Below, piece by piece: positions 1 through 8,425 of a DNA stretch of 64,000 nt (the stretch's first letter is position 1; each line of letters starts with the position of its first letter). The position numbers and the translations under genes are program-made. Where the stretch lies: contig JANPIV010000054.1 of the NCBI GenBank assembly GCA_031425155.1, positions 81,289 to 145,288 on the forward strand, given 5' to 3'. The DNA is from M3007 sp031425155. GTDB lineage: Bacteria; Bacteroidota; Bacteroidia; Chitinophagales; Saprospiraceae. The notes under the pieces are model-generated. The model was not told the origin of the DNA, did not search any database, and saw only the letters and a list, made by a program, of their open reading frames with translations.

Positions 1-1181
1 GCCAGTGAGGTCTGCCCGGAACCCAGAATGCGGTTAGCGATGGTCAGGATTTCCTCCGGTTTACGCTCGCGAAAGGGCATATATCGCTCGTCCCCGATGG
101 CCAGCAGCAGCGGATGCACCCCGGCGGCATCTACGGCATGGATTTCTTTCAAACCCGGAAATTCCTGCGCGGCCAGCGGAGCTACCAGTTCGTGGATCAG
201 CCAGCCAAAACTGCTGTCTTCCATCGGCGGACGGCCCACCACGCTGAAATGCCAGAGCGGATCTTTGCGGTGATAGACTTTGTCCACTTTCATCACCGGA
301 AAATCGTGGGTCAGCGAATAATAGCCCAGGTGGTCGCCAAACGGGCCTTCCGGTTTCTTTATGTCTTTCAGAATTTCGCCGGTGATGACAAAATCGGCAT
401 CGCTGCTGAGAAAATGACGTGGGGTACCTTGGTATGCATACCGAAAACGCCGCCCGGCCAGCATACCCGCAAACGTAAGTTCGCTCAACCCTTCGGGCAA
501 AGGCATAATGGCCGAAAAGGCATGGCTCGGCGGGCCACCCACAAAAATGCTGCACCGAAACGGCTCCTTGCGTTGATTGTACTTGGTATGGTGGACGCCA
601 ATGCCACGATGGAGTTGGTAATGCAGCCCAATTTCCTGATTCTGAATGTATTCATTACCAGATAGTTGGATGCGGTACATGCCCAGATTAGCGTGCATTG
701 GGCCGGGCTGATCGGGGTCTTCGGTATAGACCTGCGGCATGGTGATAAACGCCCCGCCGTCCATTTGCCAGCTCTTGATCTGTGGTAGTTGGTCTATCGT
801 GGTCTGGCCATAAGCGACCGGCGCACCCAACCAACTACGCATGGGCAAAGCCGACAGTGCAGTAAACGGCGCACCCAGATAACGAGTAGGATTTTTCAGA
901 AAATTAGTGGGGTCTTTCTTTAGTTCAATGACCTTTTTGACCGGATCGAGGGTATGCCGGAAGAGCCATTCGGTGCGCTGAAAAGTACCGTAGAGATTGC
1001 TCAAGGCCTGAAACGGGCTGCCTTTTACCTTTTCAAACAAAATGGCTGGCCCCTGACGATCGAATACCTGACGATGAATTTCCGCAATTTCCAGGTCGGG
1101 GTTTACTTCCTCACGGATGCGCAACAGCATACCGTGGCGTTCCAGATCGCGAACCGCTTCGCGCAGACTTTTGTAAGACAT
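1..1181 (-). CDS. UbiD-family decarboxylase (partial, 3' end beyond left edge)
   Basis: The reading frame runs from an ATG at 1181 to the left edge (about 393 residues, C-terminus missing), so it is absent from lists of complete ORFs. UbiD enzymes are prenylated-FMN-dependent, non-oxidative decarboxylases; in Bacteroidota the long form is usually assigned to menaquinone synthesis. Seen here: the prFMN/Mn-site segment NLGMYRIQLSG with Arg170 and the KPEGPFGDHLGYY segment with Glu278 and Asp283, matching the conserved Arg/Glu pair of the family. Family members are about 480-610 residues, so 20-35% lies outside the window. There is no clear Shine-Dalgarno, as is common in this phylum. The substrate is inferred, not shown; a UbiX flavin prenyltransferase would be needed elsewhere. 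Confidence 0.9.
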   Translation of the reverse strand, partial: MSYKSLREAVRDLERHGMLLRIREEVNPDLEIAEIHRQVFDRQGPAILFEKVKGSPFQALSNLYGTFQRTEWLFRHTLDPVKKVIELKKDPTNFLKNPTRYLGAPFTALSALPMRSWLGAPVAYGQTTIDQLPQIKSWQMDGGAFITMPQVYTEDPDQPGPMHANLGMYRIQLSGNEYIQNQEIGLHYQLHRGIGVHHTKYNQRKEPFRCSIFVGGPPSHAFSAIMPLPEGLSELTFAGMLAGRRFRYAYQGTPRHFLSSDADFVITGEILKDIKKPEGPFGDHLGYYSLTHDFPVMKVDKVYHRKDPLWHFSVVGRPPMEDSSFGWLIHELVAPLAAQEFPGLKEIHAVDAAGVHPLLLAIGDERYMPFRERKPEEILTIANRILGSGQTSL

Positions 1182-1196
1182 AGAAGGAAAGAAAAT

Positions 1197-1325
1197 AAAA
1201 AGCAAAAGGCAAAATAGCAATAGGAGGGGGCCTATACGCAACAAAGGGAAAGGCGCAATGTTGCTCCTTTCCCTTTGCTTTTATTTATTGCCTATTGCTT
1301 TCTTGCTCTTTTTGCCCTTCGCCCT
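1197..1325. repeat. low-complexity intergenic repeat (GGCAAAA / TTTTGCC type)
   Basis: The spacer holds AAAAGGCAAAATAGCAATAGG followed about 50 bp later by the opposite-strand counterpart (CCTATTGC, TTTTTGCCCTT, CGCCCTTT). The same TTGCC/TTTGCCC vocabulary recurs at about 16800-16850, 21280-21345 and 60560-60640. It looks like a dispersed intergenic repeat rather than coding sequence; no function can be assigned. Confidence 0.45.
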
Positions 1326-1988
1326 TTAGTCCTTAATGTGCCCCAGTTTGGCAGTCTGATAATGTTGCTGCGTCAGTGTTTTGCGAATGCCCTTGATGGT
1401 TTCGCGTGGGCCGGTATCAATGGTCATTTTAACCAGCCAATCGGGCATGTTACTGCCGCTATCGGTCGAAATCTGCTGTTCTACCTGCAAATTCCCATTT
1501 CCAACCGGCGTGATCGTCCATTGGGTTTTGGAATTGCGAATGCGGGTCACGCCTTTGGTAGCAGCCACATAGTCGGGTTGCGGCGTATTGGTGATCGTAA
1601 TGCGGCGCGTAGTCGGGTCTTGCACCAATACACTATGCAGCACGATGTCGCGATCATCCATGGGCCAGGGAAAATCGAATTTGGAATAATAGAACATATC
1701 GGTCGGCGAAACGCGTTTGAGTAGTTTTGACTCCGCTACTTTATAACCCCAGACCGGATAGGTTTCTACTTCTGAAAACAGCGTCGCAATACCGGACAGG
1801 CTCGCCTTCAGCGTCGTGCTGAGTTTGACGTGCATCATGCCCGGCGTCTGCTGGTGATAAATTTTGACGCCATCGGTTTCATTTTTGAAAACCCAGCCCT
1901 GCTCGGTTTGAGCAGTAGCCATTGGCGGGCTTATTCCCCAGCAAAGTAAGAATAAGCAAATAATATAAAACGAACGGTAGAGGGACAT
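1326..1988 (-). CDS. exported START-domain protein
   Basis: A 220-residue protein with a Sec signal peptide (about residues 1-26, cleavage after ATA-Q) and one START/SRPBCC lipid-binding domain filling residues about 35-215. Typical START features are the Trp/Tyr-rich YPVWGYKVAESKLLKRV block, the FPWPMDDRDIVLHS segment and the C-terminal amphipathic helix beginning near MPDWLVKMTIDTGPRETI. START domains bind hydrophobic ligands (sterols, phospholipids) in a helix-grip cavity. The next gene upstream on the same strand is a paralogue 40 bp away, so this is a tandem duplication and probably one transcript. The ligand is unknown. Confidence 0.8.
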   Translation of the reverse strand: MSLYRSFYIICLFLLCWGISPPMATAQTEQGWVFKNETDGVKIYHQQTPGMMHVKLSTTLKASLSGIATLFSEVETYPVWGYKVAESKLLKRVSPTDMFYYSKFDFPWPMDDRDIVLHSVLVQDPTTRRITITNTPQPDYVAATKGVTRIRNSKTQWTITPVGNGNLQVEQQISTDSGSNMPDWLVKMTIDTGPRETIKGIRKTLTQQHYQTAKLGHIKD

Positions 1989-2028
1989 AGCGATGAGATT
2001 TTTGCATATCAGTTAAAAAACCGGGCCA

Positions 2029-2682
2029 TTAGTCTCTGATGTATTCCAATCTGGCCGCCTGATAACGCGTTTGTGGCAGCAGGTTGCGCAGACCCTTAAT
2101 GGTTTCGCGCGGACCTACATCTATGGCCATATTGACTGCCCAATCAGGAATATTACCCCCTGGATTGGTATGCAAAAAATACTCTACATATACCCACCCA
2201 TCCTTGCCGGGCACCAGCAGCCATTGGGTATTTGCTTCGGTAATACGCACAATATCAGGCACTTCGGGGAGGTAATTTGGCACAGCAGTGCTGGTGGAGG
2301 AAACCCGATGGGTGGTAGGGTCCTGTTTCAGAACGGTGTGCATAATCAAGTCGCGGTCCGCCAGCGGCCACGGAAAATCCAGCTTGGTGTAATAGAACAT
2401 CTCGGTATCGGACACCCGTTTCAGCAAGCGTGATTCCAGGACTTTATAGCCCCAGGTTGGGTAGTTTTCTACTTCCGACAACAAATCTACCAAACCGGGC
2501 AAAGTCGTTTTTAAAGAAGTAACTAATTTGATTTCTTGGACAGATGCGGTTTTTTTATAAAAAACTTTAACGTTATCCTTATCATTTTTGAGGGTCCAAC
2601 CGGAGTTGGATTGCGCAGACCCGGGTTGAACAGACAGACCAATCAACACAAGTAGTAAAAAAATCGAACGGAGTAAATGCAT
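2029..2682 (-). CDS. exported START-domain protein (tandem paralogue)
   Basis: 217 residues; signal peptide about 1-23 ending in GSAQ, then a START domain. It aligns almost without gaps with the downstream neighbour (for example NYPTWGYKVLESRLLKRVS and FPWPLADRDLIMHTV against YPVWGYKVAESKLLKRVS and FPWPMDDRDIVLHSV). It is the first gene of the pair on the minus strand. Divergence is substantial, so the duplication is not recent and the two may bind different lipids. The role is inferred only from the fold. Confidence 0.8.
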   Translation of the reverse strand: MHLLRSIFLLLVLIGLSVQPGSAQSNSGWTLKNDKDNVKVFYKKTASVQEIKLVTSLKTTLPGLVDLLSEVENYPTWGYKVLESRLLKRVSDTEMFYYTKLDFPWPLADRDLIMHTVLKQDPTTHRVSSTSTAVPNYLPEVPDIVRITEANTQWLLVPGKDGWVYVEYFLHTNPGGNIPDWAVNMAIDVGPRETIKGLRNLLPQTRYQAARLEYIRD

Positions 2683-2928
2683 AATAAAGGTTTAGAATTG
2701 GCAATATGCCTGAAAAAATCGGTAAAGCGGGTAGAATGTAAATAGAACGCCGGAATGATTCCCTTGTTTTAACAAAGACCAAACGAAGCATTTTTAATGA
2801 TAATAATTAAAAAAGGGTGCCAGCCGGGAACAAGTCAAATTGTCAGTATTGGCTATTGCCTGCAAAAGGAATGCCTCATTTGACAGGAACGTGGTATTTT
2901 CGCCAAAACAAAGCTAGCGCACACAAAA

Positions 2929-5334
2929 ATGAAGCACCTTTTACTTGTACTTTGGACCAGTTTGTGGTCTTTCTCCACCTCCTTGTTTGCGCAATGCCCT
3001 GCCGGACAAGACTCCGTCCGGCTGGAAATTGACCCGGATCAATACTTCATGGAAATATCCTGGGAATTGACCAACCTCGATGGTTCGGTGGTGTATGCCA
3101 CTGGCAATTGCATCAATCAGGATTATGCCGTTTTTAACTACTGCGTACCCGATGCGGGCTGCGTGGTATTCCGCATCAAAGACAGCTATGGCGATGGTGT
3201 GAAACCCGATGGTTTCTATCGGCTATTGGTCAATGACACGCTGATACAGGAAAATCTTAGCGGCAATTATAATTTCGGTGAAAACGTTTATTTTGGCTGT
3301 CCGCCGGGTAGCTTTTGCGATTCGCCTTTTGTAGTGGATACAGGCACCTATATCACTCCAGCGGACTTGCCCGAAGTATGGTATAGTTTCACCCCCGCCG
3401 ACACCGGCACTTACCAGATCAGCACTTGTTTTGCTGATAATCTCTGCTCCACCCAAATCTGGTTATACGATCATTGTGCGGGCATTACGCTGAGCAATGA
3501 CCAGACCGGCGCCAATTTCTATGCTGATGGCGGTTGCGCAAATGGTGCTCTGAGTACGGTTTATCTGGCTGGTGGTGCCACTTATTTTGTTCGGCTGCGC
3601 TATAAAGGGGACGGTTGTAGCCTGGCACCGATTCATTTTTCAATAAACTATGAAGGCCCGGTGATTGGCTGTACGGATCCGCTTTCCTGCAATTTCAATC
3701 CATTAGCCACGATCAATGGTGATTGTCTGTATCCCGGCAATCCGCTTTGCCCCAACGCCCCCGATCTGGTGGTGCTGGAAGATGTATTAAAAAATTCGAT
3801 GGACGTCACGGTGATGAATAATGGGGATGCCTGTGCGGTTGCGGAAGGCTGCCTGCGCGGAACGGGGGCGCGCCGTATTATCAACTTCACTACCCACATC
3901 AAGAACATCGGCAATCAGGACTATTATATCGGCCCCCCCCCGACCGATCCGGCCACGCCTTCTAGTCAGTTTGTCTGGGATGCCTGTCACAATCACTGGC
4001 ATTACCGTGGCTATGCAGAATATATATTATACAATTCGGCAGGGGTGCGTCTGCCGGTCGGCACCAAAAACGGTTTTTGTGTGCTCGATCTGGAATGCAG
4101 CGATGGCGGAATGGGTAAGTATAGTTGTGGTAATATGGGTATTAGTTCCAAATGCGGCGACATTTATAACGCCGGTCTGCCTTGCCAATGGATAGATATT
4201 ACGGATTTGCCCGCTGATACTTACACTTTCGTAGTACGGGTCAACTGGGATAAAAGCCCCGACAAAACCGGACGCGTGGAAAGCAGTTACGACAACAACT
4301 GGGCACAAGCCTGTTTTTCTTTGAACTATGTTGGTTCAGCAGTGGAAGTAGATTTTCTGGAAAATCAATGTATTCAATATGTGGATTGCCTGGGGCAGAC
4401 GTTTGGCGATGCGCAACCGGACTGCGAGGGCACCTGCAATGGCCTGCTGCAAAGAGGGGATTGGGATAAAAACGCCGTTCGTGACACGGCAGACGTAGCA
4501 GCATACCTGAGTGCTGTGCTGCCCGGCGATGCCGTGGCGACCGAATGCCGCGATCTGTTCGCTGATGAACGGATAGATGTGTACGATGCCGCTTTGTTGC
4601 AGGAATGCAATTTGCACCACGACGATCCCAATCACTGGGGCGTGCGTTTTCCCTGCCAGTTCCCGGCCGGCCTGAAAAATGAGAATGACATTGTCTATCT
4701 GCAACCTGGTCTGCTCGACACCGTGGCCAAGACCTTTACGGTGCAGATTATCAACCCTTTTAATAGTGTCATTGGGTATGAATTCTCGGTGGCTGGTCTG
4801 CAAATCACATCGGTAGAAAACCTGGATGCGACCTTCGACGGTACGATTCAGTTCGATGCGGCTTCGGGGCGCATCCTGGCACTGTCGCCTACGGAAAGTG
4901 GCATTAAAAAGAATATTCTGCCGGGCAATTTTCTGCGTATCCACTATGATAAAATAAATGCACCACAAGTTTGCATTACTAATATTCAATCGGTGGTAAA
5001 TTCAAATTATCAGGAATCGAATGCGCTGCTGGTATCGCCCTCCTGCGTACCGGTGGGACAGGTAAGTGCTACCTACACGCCTGGATCGGCGTCTTTTGCG
5101 GTGTTTGCGCAGCCTAATCCATTTTATGAAAGCACTACCCTGCTCATTGCCCGCCATGATGTGGAACCGATGACGATCACGCTTTCTGATCTGAATGGAA
5201 AAGTCGTACGGATGTATCAAAACATACGCTCGGACTCGGTCACTTTTGAGCGCGGCGATTTGCCAAGCGGCGTGTATTTGTATTCGGTACAATATGGGAA
5301 AGGTGTGGTGAGTGGGAAAGTGGTGGCGTGGTAA
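2929..5334 (+). CDS. T9SS-exported lysyl oxidase with dockerin-like segment
   Basis: An 801-residue secreted protein with a signal peptide at about 1-22 (…SLFAQ). Order: a cysteine-rich N-terminal region (25-250), a GCTDPLSCNFNP calcium-type motif (~245-265), a lysyl oxidase domain (~275-470), a dockerin-like segment starting GDWDKN (~509-555), a cohesin-like beta domain (~585-690) and a T9SS type A C-terminal sorting domain (~725-801). The oxidase core has the copper ligands His354, His356 and His358 in CHNHWH. Lys380 (GTKNGFC) and Tyr413 (CGDIY, just before CQWIDITD) match the Lys/Tyr that form the lysine tyrosylquinone cofactor in animal LOX; spacing is 33 residues against 35 in human LOX. 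The inferred role is oxidative deamination of lysine side chains, possibly cross-linking of surface or matrix proteins. Bacterial LOX homologues are known; the substrate here is unknown. Confidence 0.85.
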   Translation: MKHLLLVLWTSLWSFSTSLFAQCPAGQDSVRLEIDPDQYFMEISWELTNLDGSVVYATGNCINQDYAVFNYCVPDAGCVVFRIKDSYGDGVKPDGFYRLLVNDTLIQENLSGNYNFGENVYFGCPPGSFCDSPFVVDTGTYITPADLPEVWYSFTPADTGTYQISTCFADNLCSTQIWLYDHCAGITLSNDQTGANFYADGGCANGALSTVYLAGGATYFVRLRYKGDGCSLAPIHFSINYEGPVIGCTDPLSCNFNPLATINGDCLYPGNPLCPNAPDLVVLEDVLKNSMDVTVMNNGDACAVAEGCLRGTGARRIINFTTHIKNIGNQDYYIGPPPTDPATPSSQFVWDACHNHWHYRGYAEYILYNSAGVRLPVGTKNGFCVLDLECSDGGMGKYSCGNMGISSKCGDIYNAGLPCQWIDITDLPADTYTFVVRVNWDKSPDKTGRVESSYDNNWAQACFSLNYVGSAVEVDFLENQCIQYVDCLGQTFGDAQPDCEGTCNGLLQRGDWDKNAVRDTADVAAYLSAVLPGDAVATECRDLFADERIDVYDAALLQECNLHHDDPNHWGVRFPCQFPAGLKNENDIVYLQPGLLDTVAKTFTVQIINPFNSVIGYEFSVAGLQITSVENLDATFDGTIQFDAASGRILALSPTESGIKKNILPGNFLRIHYDKINAPQVCITNIQSVVNSNYQESNALLVSPSCVPVGQVSATYTPGSASFAVFAQPNPFYESTTLLIARHDVEPMTITLSDLNGKVVRMYQNIRSDSVTFERGDLPSGVYLYSVQYGKGVVSGKVVAW

Positions 5335-5393
5335 ATAAAAAATGTGGCCAATTTAGAAATGTGGTCAATGTGTTTCTGTCTTCTGGTAGTATT

Positions 5394-5429
5394 TGCGGTC
5401 ATCCAGTCAAATTTGACTGGATGACCGCA
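5394..5429. terminator. 36-bp perfect palindrome downstream of the lysyl oxidase gene
   Basis: Arms of 18 bp with no spacer (TGCGGTCATCCAGTCAAA and its exact complement), 60 bp after the stop codon. It could act as a bidirectional transcription terminator or belong to the dispersed palindromes seen throughout the window. There is no T-run after it. Confidence 0.5.
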
Positions 5430-5455
5430 TAATTAAGTGATGTTACGCACGAAAT

Positions 5456-5533
5456 ACGTTTACGAAACCTTTAGAGGTTTCGCAAACGCCACACTCCACT
5501 CGTTTGCGAAACTTTTAAGAGTTTCGTAAACGT
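5456..5533. repeat. nested palindromic element (CGTTTACGAAAC family, double copy)
   Basis: Two hairpins, CGAAACCTTTAGAGGTTTCG and CGAAACTTTTAAGAGTTTCG, are themselves arranged as an inverted pair with outer arms ACGTTTACGAAA / TTTCGTAAACGT. A single copy lies at 52293-52325, and the flank GTGCGTAAYATCA is shared in inverted sense, so the mobile unit is larger than the hairpin. It is not coding. Confidence 0.65.
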
Positions 5534-5561
5534 TGCTTTGTAATCTATAAACAATTACAGT

Positions 5562-5789
5562 ATGACAAGAACTGATTTTATAAAATTTTTGCAAGAATTT
5601 AAAACTGATTTGGAACAGAATAGATCAGACTGGGAAAACCAGACGCTGGAAGATTTTCTGGAAGCCATGATTGCATATACCAAAGATGTCCAAGGCTATT
5701 ATAATAATATGAAAATAGATGTGAATGCAGATGAACCAACTTGGGAAAATTTTATGACTATTTTACAGGGTGCTGCTGTGTACGAATAA
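5562..5789 (+). CDS. small acidic DUF7660-like protein
   Basis: 75 residues, soluble and acidic. Pattern: WENQTLEDFLEAMIAYTKD at 25-43, then PTWENFMTILQGAAVYE at the C-terminus. This arrangement (a helix with W-x2-xTL-x2-FLEAM followed by W-x2-x-I-L-x-x-A-x-x-YE) resembles the DUF7660 family, whose members are often immunity-like orphans. The assignment is from memory of the pattern; the function is unknown. Confidence 0.55.
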   Translation: MTRTDFIKFLQEFKTDLEQNRSDWENQTLEDFLEAMIAYTKDVQGYYNNMKIDVNADEPTWENFMTILQGAAVYE

Positions 5790-5817
5790 TTAAATAAAAG
5801 CATCTAATTCAAAAACA

Positions 5818-5934
5818 ATGCAGATAATAAGATACATCAATCAGGTAGTTGCCTTTTTGCTGGAATTGGCGATGTTTGCGGCCATCGGTTATTGGGGCTA
5901 CCATTTTGAAATACCCCAACCAATGAACTTGTAA
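5818..5934 (+). pseudogene. 38-residue N-terminal fragment of a YrdB/DUF2568-type membrane protein
   Basis: ATG at 5818 to TAA at 5934 encodes 38 residues containing VAFLLELAMFAAIGYWGYHF. This matches the first transmembrane helix of YrdB/DUF2568 proteins (normally ~110-120 residues: FLLELAALAALGYWGF). The rest of the family fold is missing because a stop follows IPQPMNL. It is either a truncated remnant or a single-TM microprotein. The next gene starts 12 bp later. Confidence 0.5.
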
Positions 5935-5945
5935 ACCTAAATTGA

Positions 5946-6521
5946 ATGAACGAAAAGATGTTTTTTAAAACGCGGCTGTATTTTACAGGCATAATAACCA
6001 TCGCGATCTGGTCTCTTTTACTGTGGAGCCATTTTAATGGAGGCGTACCAAGTCATCATATATTGGCTCGCGAAGATTTGCCTGAAATTTCTAACTGGTG
6101 GGGCGGCCTGTTGGTTCCATTACTTTCGTGGTTTCTGTTATATCGGATACAAAAGAGAATAAGTAAAAACCCGGAAGTATCTAATTTTCCTGCAAGTGTG
6201 CTTTATGGATTCCTGGGTGCGCTGACTTTTGGAATACTGCTGTCCATCTTTTTCACTTTGGGCGATTCTGATATGCCTGCCTATATGATGCAGGGAGTTT
6301 TTATTCTTGCCCTGTTTTTACCCATTTATCGGTCAGAGTACCTGCTTGGTTTTGTCATTGGGATGACCTTTACCTTTGGCGCCGTACTTCCGACTGGAAT
6401 AGGCTCTATATTAATCCTAATAAGCGCAGTACTCTATCTGTTGGTTCGCCCGGCAATAATTTTTGTCGTCAGAAGGTTTATAAAACTAGTGTCTTCAAAT
6501 AACCGCAAGAAAGACCAATGA
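5946..6521 (+). CDS. polytopic inner-membrane protein, unknown function
   Basis: 191 residues with about six hydrophobic segments (around 12-30, 50-66, 84-105, 114-128, 133-151 and 155-178) and a short basic cytoplasmic tail (SNNRKKDQ). There are no catalytic motifs or conserved charged residues within helices that would suggest a transporter. It directly follows the YrdB-like fragment, which is also membrane-associated; the two may be remnants of one small membrane-gene cluster. Not recognised. Confidence 0.6.
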   Translation: MNEKMFFKTRLYFTGIITIAIWSLLLWSHFNGGVPSHHILAREDLPEISNWWGGLLVPLLSWFLLYRIQKRISKNPEVSNFPASVLYGFLGALTFGILLSIFFTLGDSDMPAYMMQGVFILALFLPIYRSEYLLGFVIGMTFTFGAVLPTGIGSILILISAVLYLLVRPAIIFVVRRFIKLVSSNNRKKDQ

Positions 6522-6564
6522 ATATTTAAAAGAATAATGCCCTGAATCTGCTAAACCTCCTGCT

Positions 6565-7254
6565 GTGACCTTCGCCGATAAAGTCCTCGCTTTCAATCGT
6601 CAATTAGTTTTCCACGATCCGCTACCGTCCAGTATTCGGATGATGAATCCTTTCCGGGAAGATGCGGCGGTGGACGCGACGGCAACGGCTTTCTATCAGA
6701 AGTTCTATAACGATCACCATAAACGCCACTTAATTCTGGGCATCAATCCGGGTCGTTTTGGTGGCGGCGTGACCGGCATTCCATTCACCGATCCCAAGCG
6801 ATTAGCCGAGTTTTGTGGCATCCCTTATGCGGGGCGTTCTACGCACGAACCTTCGTCGGTATTTGTATATGATGTCGTCAATGCATATGGCGGCCCGGAA
6901 CGTTTTTATGCCGATTTTTTTATTCATTCTATTTGTCCGTTGGGTTTCACCAAAGTAGCGCCGGATGGTAAAGAAGTGAACTATAACTATTACGATAGCA
7001 AGGCCTTATTAGCGGCGGTCTATGATTTTATGGTCGCCAGTCTGCATAAAATAGTCGAGTTTGGGGTGCATCGCGATGTGTGTTTTAGTCTGGGCCTGCG
7101 CAATGCCGGATTTATTGAAAAAATAAACGCCGAATATGGGTTTTTCAAAAAAATAGTCGCTTTAGAACATCCGCGGTTTGTGATGCAATACCAGGTGAAG
7201 CGTAAGCAGGAGTATATAGATAAATACCTGCTCGAACTGACGCAAACATCATGA
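6565..7254 (+). CDS. SMUG2-type uracil-DNA glycosylase family protein (DUF4918)
   Basis: 229 residues from a GTG start at 6565 (the next in-frame ATG, at residue 26, would cut into the fold). The motif LGINPGRFGGGVTGIPFTD at ~57-75 corresponds to the SMUG motif GMNPGPFGMxQTGVPFG, which holds the catalytic Asn and the base-binding Gly-Pro loop. The C-terminal LEHPRFVMQYQ replaces the His-Pro-S/A loop that penetrates DNA. The family belongs to the UDG superfamily; SMUG2 members act on deaminated bases in base-excision repair. The stop overlaps the next gene's start by 4 bp (ATGA), implying translational coupling. Confidence 0.8.
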   Translation: MTFADKVLAFNRQLVFHDPLPSSIRMMNPFREDAAVDATATAFYQKFYNDHHKRHLILGINPGRFGGGVTGIPFTDPKRLAEFCGIPYAGRSTHEPSSVFVYDVVNAYGGPERFYADFFIHSICPLGFTKVAPDGKEVNYNYYDSKALLAAVYDFMVASLHKIVEFGVHRDVCFSLGLRNAGFIEKINAEYGFFKKIVALEHPRFVMQYQVKRKQEYIDKYLLELTQTS

Positions 7255-8180
7255 ATCCTCTCCTACCCTCTCCACTGACTTTAGTAACCGATCATCCGGG
7301 CCAAAGTGCCGGTATTACGCTGTATATAAAGCGCGATGATCTGTTGCATCCGACGGTGCAGGGCAGCAAATGGCGAAAACTGGAACCCATCATTCAACTG
7401 ATTCAAAATCAGCACTATGCGGGCATCCTGACCTATGGCGGGCCGTTTTCCAATCACCTGCAAGCCGTGGCTGCCGCTGGCCAATATTATGGCTTCCCGA
7501 CGGTGGGCGTCGTGCGTGGTCTGGCAGCCAACCTATCCAATCCGACCCTGGCTTTTGCGCAATCGGGTGGTATGCAATTGATTCCAGTCACCAAACAGGA
7601 TTACGATGCCCGAAAAAACAGTCCCCGACTAAACGATATTACCCTGCAATTCCCGAATTATTTTTCTTTGCCGGAAGGCGGTGCCACGTCTTTGGCCGTA
7701 GATAATTGCCAGCGTATTGCCGAAGAAATACAACAGCAACTGCCAGTGGAACAACCAAAATCGTTGATCGTTTGCGTCCCGGCGGGTACGGGCTGTACGG
7801 CGGCAGGAGTAATCGCGGGTTTGGGCGATGCCGGTGAAACCTGGATATTTCCGGCGGTCAATTATGGCGTGGAGGAGGCAGATATTCAGCACTATTTAAC
7901 TGATTATCAATTTGGTACGTTACCCAATTTTCGTTTTGTCCGGGAGTACACTTTCGGCGGTTTTGCGGTGTATCAGCCGGAATTGATCGAATTTGTCCAT
8001 ACTTTTCGGCGGCAAACAAACATTTTGCTCGATCCGATTTACACATCCAAATTGATGTTTGGCGTATTTGATTTATTAGCCAAAGGCCATTTTGCACCGG
8101 GAAGCGTTATAGTGGCACTACATACTGGCGGGCTGCAAGGTTGGGATGGATTTCAACAGCGGTTTGGACAGGTTATTTAA
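7251..8180 (+). CDS. D-cysteine desulfhydrase / ACC deaminase-like PLP enzyme
   Basis: 309 residues, fold type II PLP enzyme. Lys40 in QGSKWRKLE is the Schiff-base lysine (GNKxRKLE in the family). TYGGPFSNHLQA at ~61-72 is the PLP-phosphate/substrate loop with the Ser-Asn-His triad typical of D-cysteine desulfhydrase and 1-aminocyclopropane-1-carboxylate deaminase. The C-terminal VALHTGG is the usual cofactor-ring motif. The likely reaction is alpha,beta-elimination of D-cysteine to pyruvate, ammonia and H2S; ACC deamination is possible. Translationally coupled to the glycosylase gene upstream (4-bp overlap). Confidence 0.85.
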   Translation: MNPLLPSPLTLVTDHPGQSAGITLYIKRDDLLHPTVQGSKWRKLEPIIQLIQNQHYAGILTYGGPFSNHLQAVAAAGQYYGFPTVGVVRGLAANLSNPTLAFAQSGGMQLIPVTKQDYDARKNSPRLNDITLQFPNYFSLPEGGATSLAVDNCQRIAEEIQQQLPVEQPKSLIVCVPAGTGCTAAGVIAGLGDAGETWIFPAVNYGVEEADIQHYLTDYQFGTLPNFRFVREYTFGGFAVYQPELIEFVHTFRRQTNILLDPIYTSKLMFGVFDLLAKGHFAPGSVIVALHTGGLQGWDGFQQRFGQVI

Positions 8181-8276
8181 CCCCAAAATAGGTCTGCACG
8201 TCGTTCGGGCAACCAGCATAAGCCAGCATTATCTACATTTGGCCCAGGTGCATTTCAAATCTTCATTTTCGCCAAA

Positions 8277-8304
8277 CCTGTAAGGTTTTTTGAAACCTTA
8301 CAGG
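8277..8304. terminator. strong hairpin after the desulfhydrase gene
   Basis: A perfect 12-bp stem CCTGTAAGGTTT / AAACCTTACAGG with a 4-nt loop. Weaker outer arms (ATTTCAAA near 8253 and TTTGAAAT near 8325) extend the structure. It could terminate transcription from upstream, and it resembles the AAACCTGTAAGGTTT palindromes common between Bacteroidota genes. Confidence 0.55.
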
Positions 8305-8425
8305 CTTAGATGGGCGCGAAAGTTTGAAATACCCTTTGGCCCGGATATTTACCATATTCTTTTAACCGCCATTTACCAACCCAATAACCAATTAACGAAT
8401 AACCAATAACGACTTATCTTTCCTT

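Noticed and set aside
61..555. 164-residue minus-strand ORF at the left edge
   Set aside because: It is a shadow of the UbiD-family gene, which occupies another minus-strand frame and shows conserved motifs.
2895..2902. TATTTTCG as a -7 promoter box for the lysyl oxidase gene
   Set aside because: One mismatch to TAnnTTTG and the only TTTG upstream is 12 bp away, too close for a -33 element.
4336..4989. 217-residue minus-strand ORF inside the lysyl oxidase gene
   Set aside because: Shadow of a long conserved gene; no start context or motif of its own.
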